A stretch of DNA of 64,000 bases. Source: JBDSLU01 sp963844435. Its GTDB lineage: Bacteria > Acidobacteriota > Vicinamibacteria > Vicinamibacterales > Vicinamibacteraceae. The position numbers were made by a program, and so were the translations under genes. The DNA is taken from positions 1 through 64,000 of the forward strand of contig CAWJOG010000002.1 of NCBI GenBank assembly GCA_963844435.1, in the 5' to 3' direction. Under the pieces are notes generated by a model, which saw only the letters and a list, made by a program, of their open reading frames with translations, made no database searches and was not told the origin of the DNA. Within the stretch, counting starts at the first letter, position 1. Each line of letters starts with the position of its first letter. Shown piece after piece: positions 46,642 through 56,563 of the stretch.

Positions 46642-47226
46642 TCAGCGGTTAACCAGAGACGTCGAAAGGGCTTCCGCCTTGTCGGCCATCGAGAGCGCGA
46701 AGACGAGCTGGCGCTTCTCGAGGGCCTCGCCCGCCTGGGTGATGAACCGGCGCGCGGTATCGGCATCTTTCCGGCCGTTGGCGCTCAGGCCGCGATAGTT
46801 GACCTTGGCGAGGTTCTGCTCGGCCCGGCGCAGCACTTCCTGGACCTTTTTCGCGGCCTCGACGTCGTTGGCGGTGTCGCGCGTGCGCAGCAGCGGCGCC
46901 GGCGTCACGGCCGCGGCGGCCGGCTCGGCCCCTTCGGCGCGGGCCCGTTGCGGGTCCTCGACGGCCGTCTCGGCGGCAGGATCGGGACGCGGGCGGGGCG
47001 GCCGCGACGCCGGTCGCTGCGTCGGGGTGGCCGGCGCCTCGGCCACCGGTTGCGGCCGCTCGTCCGGAACCACGACCGGGCCCACGATCCGCGGCGGCAC
47101 GCTCGGCACCGCCAGGGGCACCGGGGGCGGGGCGGCGGCAATCACCTTCCTGGTGCACCCGGTCGCCGTCAGCGACAGCGCGGCCACCACGACGGCAGTC
47201 GGCCAGCCCGCGCGCGACGGGGTCAT
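46642..47226 (-). CDS. Proline-rich lipoprotein of unknown function
   Basis: Start ATG 47226 (MTPSRAGWPTAVVVAALSLT) followed by TATGC, a lipobox whose cysteine would be lipidated. Residues 30-100 are a Pro/Ala-rich linker (VPLAVPSVPPRIVGPVVVPD and more), suited to crossing the periplasm. The last 80 residues are helical (VQEVLRRAEQNLAKVN, ARRFITQAGEALEKRQLVF) with a TPR-like pattern. It is the third gene of the response regulator-kinase operon, 64 bp after the kinase. It may be a sensor accessory; no family is recognised. Confidence 0.75.
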   Translation of the reverse strand: MTPSRAGWPTAVVVAALSLTATGCTRKVIAAAPPPVPLAVPSVPPRIVGPVVVPDERPQPVAEAPATPTQRPASRPPRPRPDPAAETAVEDPQRARAEGAEPAAAAVTPAPLLRTRDTANDVEAAKKVQEVLRRAEQNLAKVNYRGLSANGRKDADTARRFITQAGEALEKRQLVFALSMADKAEALSTSLVNR

Positions 47227-47290
47227 CCGGATTGGAACAGGCAGACTCATCGGCAAGCGGCGAGCGTGGCAGGGCACGTCTCTTCGGACG

Positions 47291-49190
47291 TCAGGCTGCC
47301 TGTGGCAGCCGGATGGTGAAAGTCGTACCGCGGCCAGGGGTCGATTGGTACTTCGATGTGCCCGTCGTGCAGCTGGATTGTTCGGTAGACCATCGACAGC
47401 CCGATGCCGCTGCCGGCGTCCTTGGTGGTGAAATACAGGTCAAAAATGCGCGACAGGTGCTCGGGCGCAATGCCCACGCCCGTGTCGGTGATGACGAGCT
47501 CGACCTGACGGTCGGCGGCGCGCCGGCTCTCGAAGCGCAGGACGCCGCCCGAGGGCATCGCCTGGACGGCGTTCAAGGCGAGGTTCAGGAGCGCCTGCCG
47601 GAGCAGGCTGCTGTCGGCGCTGACCCGCGGCAGGTCGGTGACCGGCGCGATGGCGAGGCGGACGCCGGCCGCGCTCGCCTGCGGGCCGACGACTTCGCCG
47701 ACGTCGGTGACCAGCGCCGCCAGATCGACCGGCTCGAGGGCCAGCTCCTCGGGGCGGCTGAACTTCAGGAAGCCCTGTACCACTTCGTCCAGGCGCCGGA
47801 TCTCGCTGCCGATCACCGAGACGTGGTTGAGCACCGACGACGATTCGACGGTGACTTGCGTCGGCGGCGCATCGGCCACGCGCACGCCGCCGCCCCCCTC
47901 GGCCGCCCGCGCCACCGGCCGGGCCACGCCTCCCCCTCCGAGCTTCTGCTTGAGGAGCTCGAGGTGGATGGTCATCGCGTTGAGCGGGTTCTTCACTTCG
48001 TGCGCAACGCCGGCGAGCAGCCGGCCGAGCGCCGCGGCCTTCTGCGAGTAACGCAGCGTCGACTGCACCCGGCCGATGTAGCCCAGGTCGCGGGCCACCA
48101 GCATCACGCCCATGAAGCGCTGGTCGGCGTGCAGCAGCGCGTGGGCCATCAGCCACTGCTCCGTCTCGTCGTCCTCGCCGTCGCCCGACAGCGTCAGCCG
48201 CCGCGACAGCGGCCCGACCGACTGCCGCGTCGCCAGCGCGCGCTCGACGACCTCGCGATACGGGTGCAGCTGCGGCCAGGCCGTCAGCTTCGAGCCGGCC
48301 GCGGCTTCGGGCAGCGCCGCCCGGATCGCCGCGTTGGCGAACACGACCTGGCCGTCCGGGTTCACCATCGCCACCGCGTCCTCGAGGCGATCGACCACCG
48401 ATTCGACCGGCGCCGCCGAATCGGTCGCCAGCTGCGATCGCACCGACGACAGCTCCGCGGACAGCTTGTTGAACGAGGCGCCCAGCTCGCTGAACTCGTC
48501 GCCGGCGGGCAGATCCAGCTTGACCCCGAACTCGCCGCGACCGAGGCGGGCAAAGCCGCTCTGCAGGACGTGGACGGGGCGCAGCGTCCACTGCGCGAGC
48601 AGGAGGGCGACCAGCGTGCTCACCCCCAGCGCCGCCAGGCCGACGAGCATCGCCGTGCGCATCGTCGTGAGCAGGTCTTCCCAGATCAGCGCCGTCGAGA
48701 TGCCGATGCGGATCGTGCCGAACTCGTTCTCGCCCTCGCTGCCGAGCAGCAGCCGCTCGCTGACCTCGAACGTGCCCTCGGACGAGATCGCCTGGATCTG
48801 CGTCCACGGGTCCTCGCCGAGGAGCGGCTCGAGCTGCGCCTGCGGCTCGAGCACCTGCCCTTCGAGCACCGGCGAGCTGTGGACGATGACGACGTTGCGC
48901 GGATCGACCAGGGCCGCGTAGGTGACGTGGCGCGAATACGCCATCGACGATTCGAGCAGCGAGCGCAGGCCGCTGTCGTTGCGGAGCGCGGTGTAGGCGT
49001 CCTCGCGCGAGGTGATGACGCGCTGGGCCCGCTCGAAGACGAACGTCCGCAGCATCTCGCCGCGCGACTGCGTCTCGGTGAGCAGCACGCCGGCGACGAG
49101 CGCCGTGTAGATCGCGCTCAGCGCGGTCACGGCGAGCGCGACCAGGAGCACGACCCCGACGACCTGCTTCGTCTTGATGCTGAAGCGCAT
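47291..49190 (-). CDS. Membrane sensor histidine kinase (HAMP-PAS-HisKA-HATPase)
   Basis: About 632 residues from ATG 49190. A first membrane helix (VVGVVLLVALAVTALSAIYT) and a second (MLVGLAALGVSTLVALLLAQ) enclose a periplasmic sensor of about 140 residues. HAMP (RPVHVLQSGFARLGRGEFGV), PAS-like (LEDAVAMVNPDGQVVFANAA), HisKA (LLAGVAHEVKNPLNAMTIHL) and HATPase motifs (LLNLALNAVQAMPSGG, DTGVGIAPEHLSRIF, GSGIGLSMVYRTIQLH) follow. An indel near 47345 hides the normal ending TPGRGTTFTIRLPQAA with stop at 47293-47291. It is the NtrB-type partner of the sigma-54 regulator 39 bp upstream. Confidence 0.95.
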
Positions 49191-49229
49191 GGCGACCCGG
49201 CCTCGCGACGCTTGTCCCGGACCCGCCGT

Positions 49230-50672
49230 CTACCCTTCGGCGCTGACTTCGGGCGGCGGCGTCGCCGCCTCCTGGGCCTTCAGCCGATTGAGCTTGTTGT
49301 GCAGCGTCTTGAGGCTGATGCCGAGGATCTCGGCGGCGCGCGTCTTGTTCTCGCGCGTGTGCTCGAGCGTCAGCCGGATCAGCCGGGTTTCGGCTTCGTC
49401 GACCGTCATGCCGGGCGTCAGCAGCACCGTCGCCGCCGGATCGTCCTTCTTGGCGTGGGTCAGCGTCGGCGGCAGGTGCGCCGGCTCGATCAGGTCGCCG
49501 CCGGCGAGGATGGTCGCCCGCTCGATCACGTTGCGCAGCTCGCGGATGTTGCCCGGCCAGGCGTAGTTCTCGAGCAGGCGCATGGCGTCCTGGTCGACGC
49601 CCTTGACCGCCTTGCCGTTGCGCGCGTTGAACTCGTTCAGGAAGGCCTGGACGAGGAGCGCGACGTCTTCCTTGCGATCGCGCAGCGGCGGCAGCTCGAT
49701 GGTGAAGACGTTCAGGCGGTAGTAGAGATCCTCGCGCAGCTTGCCGCGGCGGACGGCTTCGGCCGGATCGACGTTGGTCGCGGCGATGATCCGCACGTCG
49801 ACCTCCTGCTCCTGGCGGCCGCCGAGGCGGCGGAACTTGCGCTCCTGCAGCACCCGCAGCAGCTTGACCTGCGTCGCCGGCATCATCTCGGCGATCTCGT
49901 CCAGGAACAGCGTGCCGCGATGGGCGAGCTCGAAACAGCCTTGCCGGCGTTCCACCGCGCCGGTGAACGAGCCCTTCTCGTGGCCGAAGATCTCGCTCTC
50001 GAGCAGCGTCTCGGGGATGGCCGCGCAGTTGATGGGCACGAACGATTGGGTGGCGCGCTGGCTCAGTTGATGGATCGTCTGCGCCACCATCTCCTTGCCC
50101 GTCCCGGACTCGCCCCAGATCAGCACCGACGCCGCCGTCGGCGCCGCCTGCTCGATGACGCGATAGATCTGGCGGATGGCCGAGGTGCTGCCGATGATCC
50201 GGCCGAAGCTGCCGTGCTCGCGCAGCTGACGGCGCAGGATGCGGACCTCGCGCAGCGTCTCCTGCCGCTCGGCGGCCTTCTGGATCAGGATCTGGAGGCG
50301 CCGCGTGTCGACCGGCTTGGTGAGGTAGTCGTAGGCGCCTTCCTTGATTGCCTCGACCGCGGTCTCGACCGTCCCCTGCGCGGTGAGCAGGATGATCGAG
50401 ATGTCGCTCATCTGATCGCGCAAGGCCTTGAGCAGCGCGAGACCGTCCATGCGCGGCATCACCACATCGGAGACGATGATGCCGGGACGGAACGTGGTGA
50501 TGCGCTGCAGCGCTTCCTCGCCGTCGGCGGCGGATTCGGCGACGTAGCCCCAGGAGCGCACCAGTTCCGTCAGCCCGAGACGCGTCGCCCGGTCGTCTTC
50601 GACGACGAGCACGCGCTCCGAGAGCGACGGCGGTTCACCGCTGGGCGACGCGGCGGATTCGAGTTCGAGCAT
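49230..50672 (-). CDS. NtrC-family sigma-54-dependent response regulator
   Basis: A 480-residue regulator from ATG 50672. The receiver domain (RVLVVEDDRATRLGLTELV, phosphorylated aspartate in IIVSDVVMPRMDG) is followed by the AAA+ domain: Walker A GESGTGKEMVAQ, the sigma-54 contact loop EKGSFTGAVERRQ, Walker B GTLFLDEIAEM and the arginine-finger region YYRLNVFTIELPPLRDR. The C-terminal Fis-type helix-turn-helix is ENKTRAAEILGISLKTLHNK. GSFTGA instead of GAFTGA is a tolerated variant. It is the first gene of the operon and activates unknown sigma-54 promoters. Confidence 0.96.
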   Translation of the reverse strand: MLELESAASPSGEPPSLSERVLVVEDDRATRLGLTELVRSWGYVAESAADGEEALQRITTFRPGIIVSDVVMPRMDGLALLKALRDQMSDISIILLTAQGTVETAVEAIKEGAYDYLTKPVDTRRLQILIQKAAERQETLREVRILRRQLREHGSFGRIIGSTSAIRQIYRVIEQAAPTAASVLIWGESGTGKEMVAQTIHQLSQRATQSFVPINCAAIPETLLESEIFGHEKGSFTGAVERRQGCFELAHRGTLFLDEIAEMMPATQVKLLRVLQERKFRRLGGRQEQEVDVRIIAATNVDPAEAVRRGKLREDLYYRLNVFTIELPPLRDRKEDVALLVQAFLNEFNARNGKAVKGVDQDAMRLLENYAWPGNIRELRNVIERATILAGGDLIEPAHLPPTLTHAKKDDPAATVLLTPGMTVDEAETRLIRLTLEHTRENKTRAAEILGISLKTLHNKLNRLKAQEAATPPPEVSAEG

Positions 50673-50882
50673 GAGCGTTGGCCCTCTACGAAGGTCGTCG
50701 CTGCCTCGTGGCTGGACAGCAGGGTGAAGAAAGAGGTTGCTGCGACGGCTCGACCGTGCAACTTTTGGCAGCATAGCATCGGGCAATATATTTTTTACAT
50801 GCAAATCGGCACGACCACGCGAAATATGCCCACAGCCGACCTGGTCCAGGCCGATGACGAAAATGCTGGTACATTCCGCGGC

Positions 50883-51575
50883 ATGAATCCGGGGCCGCCC
50901 TGGCCGCAAGCGCTGCTGGAGGTGTGCCTCTGCTCCGGTGCTCCGACGCAGCTCCTGGTCGGGGGACTGCTGGCGCTGTTCGGCTTGCGCGCGGGCGCGG
51001 ACGGGCAAATCACCCTCCAGCTGCTGGCCTTCCTGGCCGGCCTCGACACGCTGATCCTCGTTGGCCTGGTGGTCGCCCTGCTGGTCGTCGGCGGGGAGTC
51101 GCCGCGCCGGGTGCTGCTCGGGACGCGGCCGGTGACCGGCGAGGTGCTGCGCGGCTTCGGCCTCGTGCCATGGGTGTTCCTGCTGGCCGTGGGCACCGGG
51201 ATGGTGCTGATGCGCTGGGCGCCGGGCCTCTTCTCACCCAACCCGTTCGCGACGCTGGCCACGACGCGCATGGAGTTCGTGCTGCTGGCACTCGTCGCCG
51301 TCCTCGCCGGCGGCGTGCGCGAGGAGATCCAGCGCGCGTTCATCCTGCACCGCTTCGAGCAGCGCCTCGGCGGCGCGCTGGTCGGGGTGCTCACCTTCGG
51401 CGTCCTGTTCGGCCTCGGCCACTACGTCCAGGGCTGGAGCGTGGTGATCATCACGGCGCTGCTCGGCATGCTGTGGAGCGTCGTCTACGTGCTGCGGCGG
51501 AGCGTGATCGCGCCGATGGTCAGCCATGCCTCGTTCAACCTGATCGAGGTGATCGGCTTCGGGCTGCTGACATGA
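50883..51575 (+). CDS. CPBP-family intramembrane metalloprotease
   Basis: A 230-residue polytopic protein from ATG 50883. The CPBP (Abi/CAAX) motifs are GGVREEIQRAFILHRFEQR (EExxxR), FGLGHYVQGW (second metal histidine) and VSHASFNLIEVIG (third). Such proteases cleave prenylated or signal peptides within the membrane. The stop overlaps the ATG of the next gene by ATGA, so it heads the glycosyltransferase operon. The upstream 210 bp shared with the response regulator is AT-rich near 50780-50800 and must hold divergent promoters; no clear boxes were assigned. Confidence 0.9.
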   Translation: MNPGPPWPQALLEVCLCSGAPTQLLVGGLLALFGLRAGADGQITLQLLAFLAGLDTLILVGLVVALLVVGGESPRRVLLGTRPVTGEVLRGFGLVPWVFLLAVGTGMVLMRWAPGLFSPNPFATLATTRMEFVLLALVAVLAGGVREEIQRAFILHRFEQRLGGALVGVLTFGVLFGLGHYVQGWSVVIITALLGMLWSVVYVLRRSVIAPMVSHASFNLIEVIGFGLLT

Positions 51576-53035
51576 GGCGACAGCTCGCGGTGCTGGCCGC
51601 CGCCTTCGTCATCACCCTGCCGCTGATCACGCCGCGCATCTACGCCTCGGACGAGGTGCAGTACTTCGCTTACCTGCGATCGCTGTGGTTCGACCACGAC
51701 GTCTCGTTCGAGAACGAGTACCAGCACTTCTGGGACGCGAACATCGCGCGCAGCCAGGGGTTCCACGAGACGTATCTCGAGCGGCAGACCGAGACCGGCC
51801 GCCGCATCAGCTTCGCGACGATCGGCACGGCGATCCTGTGGAGCCCGTTCTATGCCGTCGCCGACGCCCTGGTCGGCCTGGGCCTCGCGGGCGGCGGCAT
51901 TCGCGATGGCTACGGCCCGCCCTACGTGCGCGCCGTGGCGTTCGGCTCGGCGGTCTACGGCTGGCTCGCGATCGTGATGGGCTGGGCGATGGCGCACCGC
52001 CTCGGCCTGGGCCGCGGCGCCCTGGCGGCCGCGCTCGCCACGTGGTTCGGGACGCCGCTGATCTTCTACATGTTCGTCGCGCCGCCGATGGCGCACGCCT
52101 GCCAGGCCTTCGCCGTAGCCGCCTTCCTGTTCGTGTGGCTTTTCGTGCGCGAGCGCTGGACGATCGGCGGCGGCGTGGCGCTGGGCGCCGCGGCCGCGCT
52201 GATGGTGATGGTGCGCGAGCAGGACCTCCTGATCATCATCGCGCCGGCGCTGGACTGGGCGCTGGCGTGGTGGCGCGCGCCGGAGGACACGCTCGGCCCG
52301 CCGCGACGGCGGCTGGTGCGGCACGCGCTGGCGGGGGGCGCGGCCTTCGCGATCGGCTACGCGCCGCAGCTCCTGGCCTACCAGGCATTGAACGGCTATC
52401 CGTTTCCCTCGCGCCTGGTCGTGCGCAAGTTGAACTGGTTCGCGCCGCACGCGGGCGGCGTGGTCGCGTCGCCCGAGCACGGGCTCGTGTTCTGGACGCC
52501 GCTGGTGCTGCTCGCGATCATCGGGCTCGCAGCCGGGATGGCAGGCCGCCTCGGGTGGGCGGCGCAACCCACGTTGACGCGGCGCCGCGAGAGCGCCTCG
52601 ACGGCGTGGATTGCCCTGTGCCTCCTGCTCGCTTTCGCGTCCCAGGTCTACGTCGCCGGCAGCGTCGAGTCGTGGACGGTCGCCGGCGCCTTCGGGCAAC
52701 GCCGCTTCGTCGGGTTGTCCGCGGTCATCCTGGTCGGCCTGGCGGGGCTGTGGCCGATGGCACACTACCGCGGCGACCGCGGGGCGGCGCGGACGCGCAT
52801 GGCGGTGGTCGCGCTGCTGGTCGTGGGGACGTGGTGGAACCTCGGCCTGATGGCGCAGTTCGGCGGCGGGCTGATGGATCGGCAGCGGCTCACGCTGGCC
52901 GACAACGCGTACCATACATTCGTGACCGTCCCGCGGCGCCTGCCCGAGCTCGTCTACCGCTACGTCTTCGCGCGGCACTCCTTCTACGCGCCGCCATCGT
53001 CGACCGCGCCGGCGCCGGCGCCGACACCTCAATAG
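51572..53035 (+). CDS. Multi-spanning membrane protein, GT-C-like
   Basis: A 487-residue protein from ATG 51572 with about ten hydrophobic helices. The N terminus RQLAVLAAAFVITLPLITPR is followed by IYASDEVQYFAYLRSLWFDH, an Asp-Glu in the first periplasmic loop that resembles the catalytic aspartate position of GT-C transferases (PMT/ArnT-like). A second charged loop, QHFWDANIARSQGFHETYLE, follows. The C-terminal soluble tail is proline-rich. Its place in a glycosyltransferase operon suggests lipid-linked sugar transfer or flippase function; no family confirmed. Confidence 0.75.
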   Translation: MRRQLAVLAAAFVITLPLITPRIYASDEVQYFAYLRSLWFDHDVSFENEYQHFWDANIARSQGFHETYLERQTETGRRISFATIGTAILWSPFYAVADALVGLGLAGGGIRDGYGPPYVRAVAFGSAVYGWLAIVMGWAMAHRLGLGRGALAAALATWFGTPLIFYMFVAPPMAHACQAFAVAAFLFVWLFVRERWTIGGGVALGAAAALMVMVREQDLLIIIAPALDWALAWWRAPEDTLGPPRRRLVRHALAGGAAFAIGYAPQLLAYQALNGYPFPSRLVVRKLNWFAPHAGGVVASPEHGLVFWTPLVLLAIIGLAAGMAGRLGWAAQPTLTRRRESASTAWIALCLLLAFASQVYVAGSVESWTVAGAFGQRRFVGLSAVILVGLAGLWPMAHYRGDRGAARTRMAVVALLVVGTWWNLGLMAQFGGGLMDRQRLTLADNAYHTFVTVPRRLPELVYRYVFARHSFYAPPSSTAPAPAPTPQ

Positions 53036-53039
53036 TGCC

Positions 53040-54239
53040 GTGGACCTGCTCTATCTGGCGGACATCCGGCTGCCGCTCGAGCGCGCGAACGGCCTGCAGA
53101 CGGTGTCGACGTGTCACGCGCTGGCGGCGCGCGGGCATCGCGTGACGCTGCTCGTCCGGCCCGACACCGCTGCCGACGCGCGCGACCCGCTCGCCTTCTA
53201 CGGCCTCGACCCGATCGACGGCTTCGAGATCGCGCGCGTCCCGGTGGCCGGGCCGGCGCCGCTGCGGCGCGCGCACTATCTCGCCGCGGCCGTGCGCCAC
53301 AGCCTGACGCCGCCGCAGCCGACGGCCGTCTTCACGCGCGACCTCGGCGTGGCGTCGCTGCTGGCGCGGCTGCCGCGGGCCGGGCGTCCGCCGCTGGTCT
53401 ACGAGTCGCACGGCTACGCGCCGACGGTCTCGGCGCTGATGCCGACGCTGCACGCCCGCGCCGCCTCGGCGTCCGCGGCGAAGCTGGCACGGCTGGAGCG
53501 GCGCGAGCGGCGGGTCTGGGGATCGGCCGACGGCTACGTGACGCTGACCACCGCGCACGCCGAGGAGCTCGCCGATCGGTTCGGGCCGCGCCGCGCCGTC
53601 GCCGTCGTCCCCGACGGCACGCGGCTGATGGCCGAGCGCGCGTTCGCGTGGACCGGCCCGCACGCCGAGCGTCCGGTCGTCGCCTACGCCGGACATCTCT
53701 ATCCGTGGAAGGGCGTCGACGTGCTGATCGAGGCGCTGGCGCTGCTGCCCGACGTGGACGGGCGCATCGTCGGCGGGCATCCGCGGGAGCCCGATCTCGA
53801 GCGCGTCACCACGTTGGCGGCGGCGCGCGGCCTGGGCGCGCGCGTTCAGTTCACCGGGCTCCTGCCGCCGCAGGACGTCGCCGGCGCGATCGCGGACGCC
53901 GACATCCTGGTGCTGCCGAACACCGCGACCGAGGTGTCGGCGCGCTACACGTCGCCGCTGAAGCTGTTCGAATACCTCGCCGCCGGGCGCCCGATCGTCG
54001 CCTCGCGGCTGCCGGCGCTGGCCGAGGTGCTCGAGGACGGCATCAACGCGCTGCTCGTGGCGCCGGGGGATCCGGCGGCGCTGGCCGACGCGATCCGCCG
54101 GCTGATCGCCGATCCGGCGCTGGCGCTGCGCCTCGCCGCGCGGGCCTTCGCCGACGCCGAGCAATACTCCTGGGCGCGGCGCGCCGAGCGGCTCGACGTC
54201 GTGCTCGCCCGCGCCCTGTCGCCGACCGCGTCCGCATGA
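53040..54239 (+). CDS. Glycosyltransferase family 4 protein
   Basis: A 399-residue GT-B enzyme from GTG 53040, 4 bp after the preceding stop. The N-terminal domain has YLADIRLPLERANGLQTVST and VYESHGYAP. The C-terminal nucleotide-sugar domain has VVAYAGHLYPWKGVDVLIEA, GRIVGGHPREPDLERV, RVQFTGLLPPQDVAGAI and the glutamate region YTSPLKLFEYLAAGRPIVAS. It would transfer a sugar to a lipid- or glycan acceptor in surface polysaccharide assembly. Its stop overlaps the next start by ATGA. Confidence 0.93.
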   Translation: MDLLYLADIRLPLERANGLQTVSTCHALAARGHRVTLLVRPDTAADARDPLAFYGLDPIDGFEIARVPVAGPAPLRRAHYLAAAVRHSLTPPQPTAVFTRDLGVASLLARLPRAGRPPLVYESHGYAPTVSALMPTLHARAASASAAKLARLERRERRVWGSADGYVTLTTAHAEELADRFGPRRAVAVVPDGTRLMAERAFAWTGPHAERPVVAYAGHLYPWKGVDVLIEALALLPDVDGRIVGGHPREPDLERVTTLAAARGLGARVQFTGLLPPQDVAGAIADADILVLPNTATEVSARYTSPLKLFEYLAAGRPIVASRLPALAEVLEDGINALLVAPGDPAALADAIRRLIADPALALRLAARAFADAEQYSWARRAERLDVVLARALSPTASA

Positions 54240-55351
54240 TCTCGCCCACGCTGCTCGCCCTCGTCCGCTGCCCCGCCTGCCGAGGTCCGCTGTCCCCCGG
54301 TGCCGCTCCCGATGTTGCTCCCGGTGTTGCTCCCGATGGTCTCCTCCACCCCCCCGTTTTGTGGTGCAGAAACTGCGATCTGCAGTATCCGCAACCGTCG
54401 GGCGACTTCCTGGACCTGCGGCCGCGGACGGCGTTCGCCGAGCAGACGAAGTATCTCGACGAAGCGCTGCACCAGGACGCGCGGCACGAATCGGTGTCGC
54501 CGCCGCTGCTGCAGTCGGGCGTGCGGCAGCGCCAGCTGCGCCGCTTCCTGCAGTTCGCGCCCGGCGATCGCGTGATCGATCTCGGCTGCGGCAGCGGACG
54601 CTCGATCCTGTGGAACGCGGCGAGCGGCGCCGCCTTCACCGGCGTCGACGTCAGCCCATTCTTCGCGCACGAAGCGCGCGCCACCGCCGATCTCGCGCTC
54701 GGCGATCTGCGCCAGCTGCCGTTCGCCGACGGCGCCTTCACCAAGGCCTATGCGCTCGACGTCCTCGAGCACCTGTCGCCCGAGGCGCTGGACGCGATGC
54801 TCGCCGAGGCCGCCCGCGTCCTCGCGCCCGGCGGCGCGCTGGTCGTCTACTCGCACGTCCGCAAGAACGCGCCGATCGCGAAGGGGCTGCGCGCGATCAA
54901 CTCGCTCGCGCGGGGACTCGAGCGCATCGGCCTGATCGACATGACGCAGGAGCGCCTGCGCAAGTCGGACCACCTGAACCCGCTGCAGGACGTGCCGCAC
55001 CTCGAAGCGGTCGTCGATCGGGCCGGCCTGCGCATCGCGCGGATCCGCTACTACACGCCGATCGTCGGCGGCTTCGTCGAGAACATCCTGATGCGGATGG
55101 CCGAGCGCGCCCTCGCCCGCCGCGCCGACCGCAAGCGCATCGCGTCGACGCCTGGGCCGCCGGAGTCCGCCGCTGCGCCAGATGCAGCGGCAGGACTGCG
55201 CGAGGCACGCCTCAGCGCCAAGGCCCGGCTCGCCCGCGGCGGGCCGCTCGTCCGCGTGCTGCAAGGCGTCACGGTGCTCATGGACATCGACCTCCTGCTG
55301 TTCGGCCGGATCCGCTCCGGCCCGTTCTTCGCCCGGCTCGAGAAGCGCTGA
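54236..55351 (+). CDS. SAM-dependent methyltransferase with N-terminal zinc ribbon
   Basis: Three hundred and seventy-one residues from ATG 54236. The Trm112-like zinc ribbon at the N terminus has LVRCPACRGPLSPG and WCRNCDLQYPQP. The class I Rossmann core has GDRVIDLGCGSGRSILWNA, then FTGVDVSPFFAHEA, DLRQLPFADGAFTKAYALDV and ARVLAPGGALVVYSHVRKNA. The C-terminal 120 residues carry a basic extension. It probably methylates a polysaccharide sugar or lipid-linked intermediate, given its position among glycosyltransferases. Confidence 0.9.
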   Translation: MISPTLLALVRCPACRGPLSPGAAPDVAPGVAPDGLLHPPVLWCRNCDLQYPQPSGDFLDLRPRTAFAEQTKYLDEALHQDARHESVSPPLLQSGVRQRQLRRFLQFAPGDRVIDLGCGSGRSILWNAASGAAFTGVDVSPFFAHEARATADLALGDLRQLPFADGAFTKAYALDVLEHLSPEALDAMLAEAARVLAPGGALVVYSHVRKNAPIAKGLRAINSLARGLERIGLIDMTQERLRKSDHLNPLQDVPHLEAVVDRAGLRIARIRYYTPIVGGFVENILMRMAERALARRADRKRIASTPGPPESAAAPDAAAGLREARLSAKARLARGGPLVRVLQGVTVLMDIDLLLFGRIRSGPFFARLEKR

Positions 55352-55356
55352 GCGCC

Positions 55357-56563
55357 GTGAGGATCCTTTACGCCGCCATCGATCAGGTCGTGCCGGGCAC
55401 CCTCGGCGGCTCGACGCACGTCCAGGCCGTCGCCGAAGGCCTCGCCGCCCTGGGCCACGATGTCCACGTCGCCGTCCGCGCCGGCGCTCCCAATCGTCGT
55501 CGGGAGTCTCTCCCGACAAGGCCTGCAGCAGCTGCGACGTGGCACGACATCGGCACGCCGTTCGGATCGCCGAACCTGCGGTTGTTGCGGCGTGGACGCG
55601 TGCGCGCGCTCGCGATGGCGCTGTCGCCCGGACGTGGTCATCGAGCGCTACCACAACTTCGGCGGCGAGGGCCTGCTCGCCGCCCGCGCGGTCGGCGCGC
55701 GCACCGTCCTCGAGGTCAACGCGCCGGTCGTCGACTATCCCGGCTCGCCCAAGCGCACCGTGGATCGCCTGCTCGTCGCCGAACCGATGCGGCGCTGGCG
55801 CGAATGGCAGTGCCGCGCCGCGGATCTGATCGTCACGACCGATCGCGCGATCCTGCCGCCGGACACGCCGGCCGCGAAGGTCATCGAGACGGAGTGGGGC
55901 GCGGACACCGTGCGCTTCCATCCCGGCGCGGTCGGACCGGTGCCGTTCGCGCGGCAGCCCGGCGAGCTGATCGCGGTGTTCGCCGGCGCCTTCCGCGCCT
56001 GGCACGGCGTCGGACACCTGGTCGAGGCGATGGCGGCGCTCGAGCGCCGTGGATCCCCGTGGCGCGCCGTGCTGATCGGCGACGGCCCGGAGCGCGCCGG
56101 GCTCGAGGCGCGCGTTGCCGCCGAACGCCTGACCCGCGTCGCGTTCACCGGATCGCTGCCCTACGACGCGATGCCCGCCGCCCTCGCCGCCGCCGACGTC
56201 GGCGTGGCGCCGTTCGATCCGGACGCGCACGCGCCGCTCCGGCGCGGCTTCTACTGGTCGCCCCTGAAGGTGTTCGAGTACATGGCCTCGGGCCTGCCGG
56301 TCGTCGCGCCGGCCCTGCCCCGCCTGCGGGCGATTCTCGGCGCGGGCGGGGGCGAGGGCGAGGCGGGCGTGCTCTACGATGGCGCCGCGCCAGGCGCGCT
56401 CGCCGCCGCGCTCGACACGATGGACGACGCCGACCGCCGGCGCCGGCTGGGCGCCGCCGCACGGGCCCGCGCCGAGCAGCACTTCAGCTGGGCGGCGCAC
56501 TGCCGCGCGCTGGCCGCGGCCATCGCGGCGATGCGCGCGACGCCGCCCGGGCACGCGGAATGA
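55357..56563 (+). CDS. Glycosyltransferase family 4 protein, one frameshift
   Basis: From GTG 55357 (VRILYAAIDQVVPGTLGG) the frame holds to about 55625 (PFGSPNLRLLRRGRVRALAM) and continues one frame over with PDVVIERYHNFGGEGLLAAR. The C-terminal domain has LIAVFAGAFRAWHGVGHLVE, LIGDGPERAGLEARV, TRVAFTGSLPYDAMPAALAA and YWSPLKVFEYMASGLPVVAP. About 400 residues, typical GT-B. It starts 5 bp after the methyltransferase stop and ends overlapping the next gene by ATGA. Confidence 0.92.

Noticed and set aside
47232..50880. Very long open plus-strand frame (over 1200 codons) antisense to the kinase and response regulator
   Set aside because: It is the mirror of GC-rich codons on the other strand. 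Both minus-strand genes have full domain motifs, and the antisense translation is low-complexity Arg/Ala/Asp. Only its last 230 codons (from ATG 50883) are real, as the CPBP protease.
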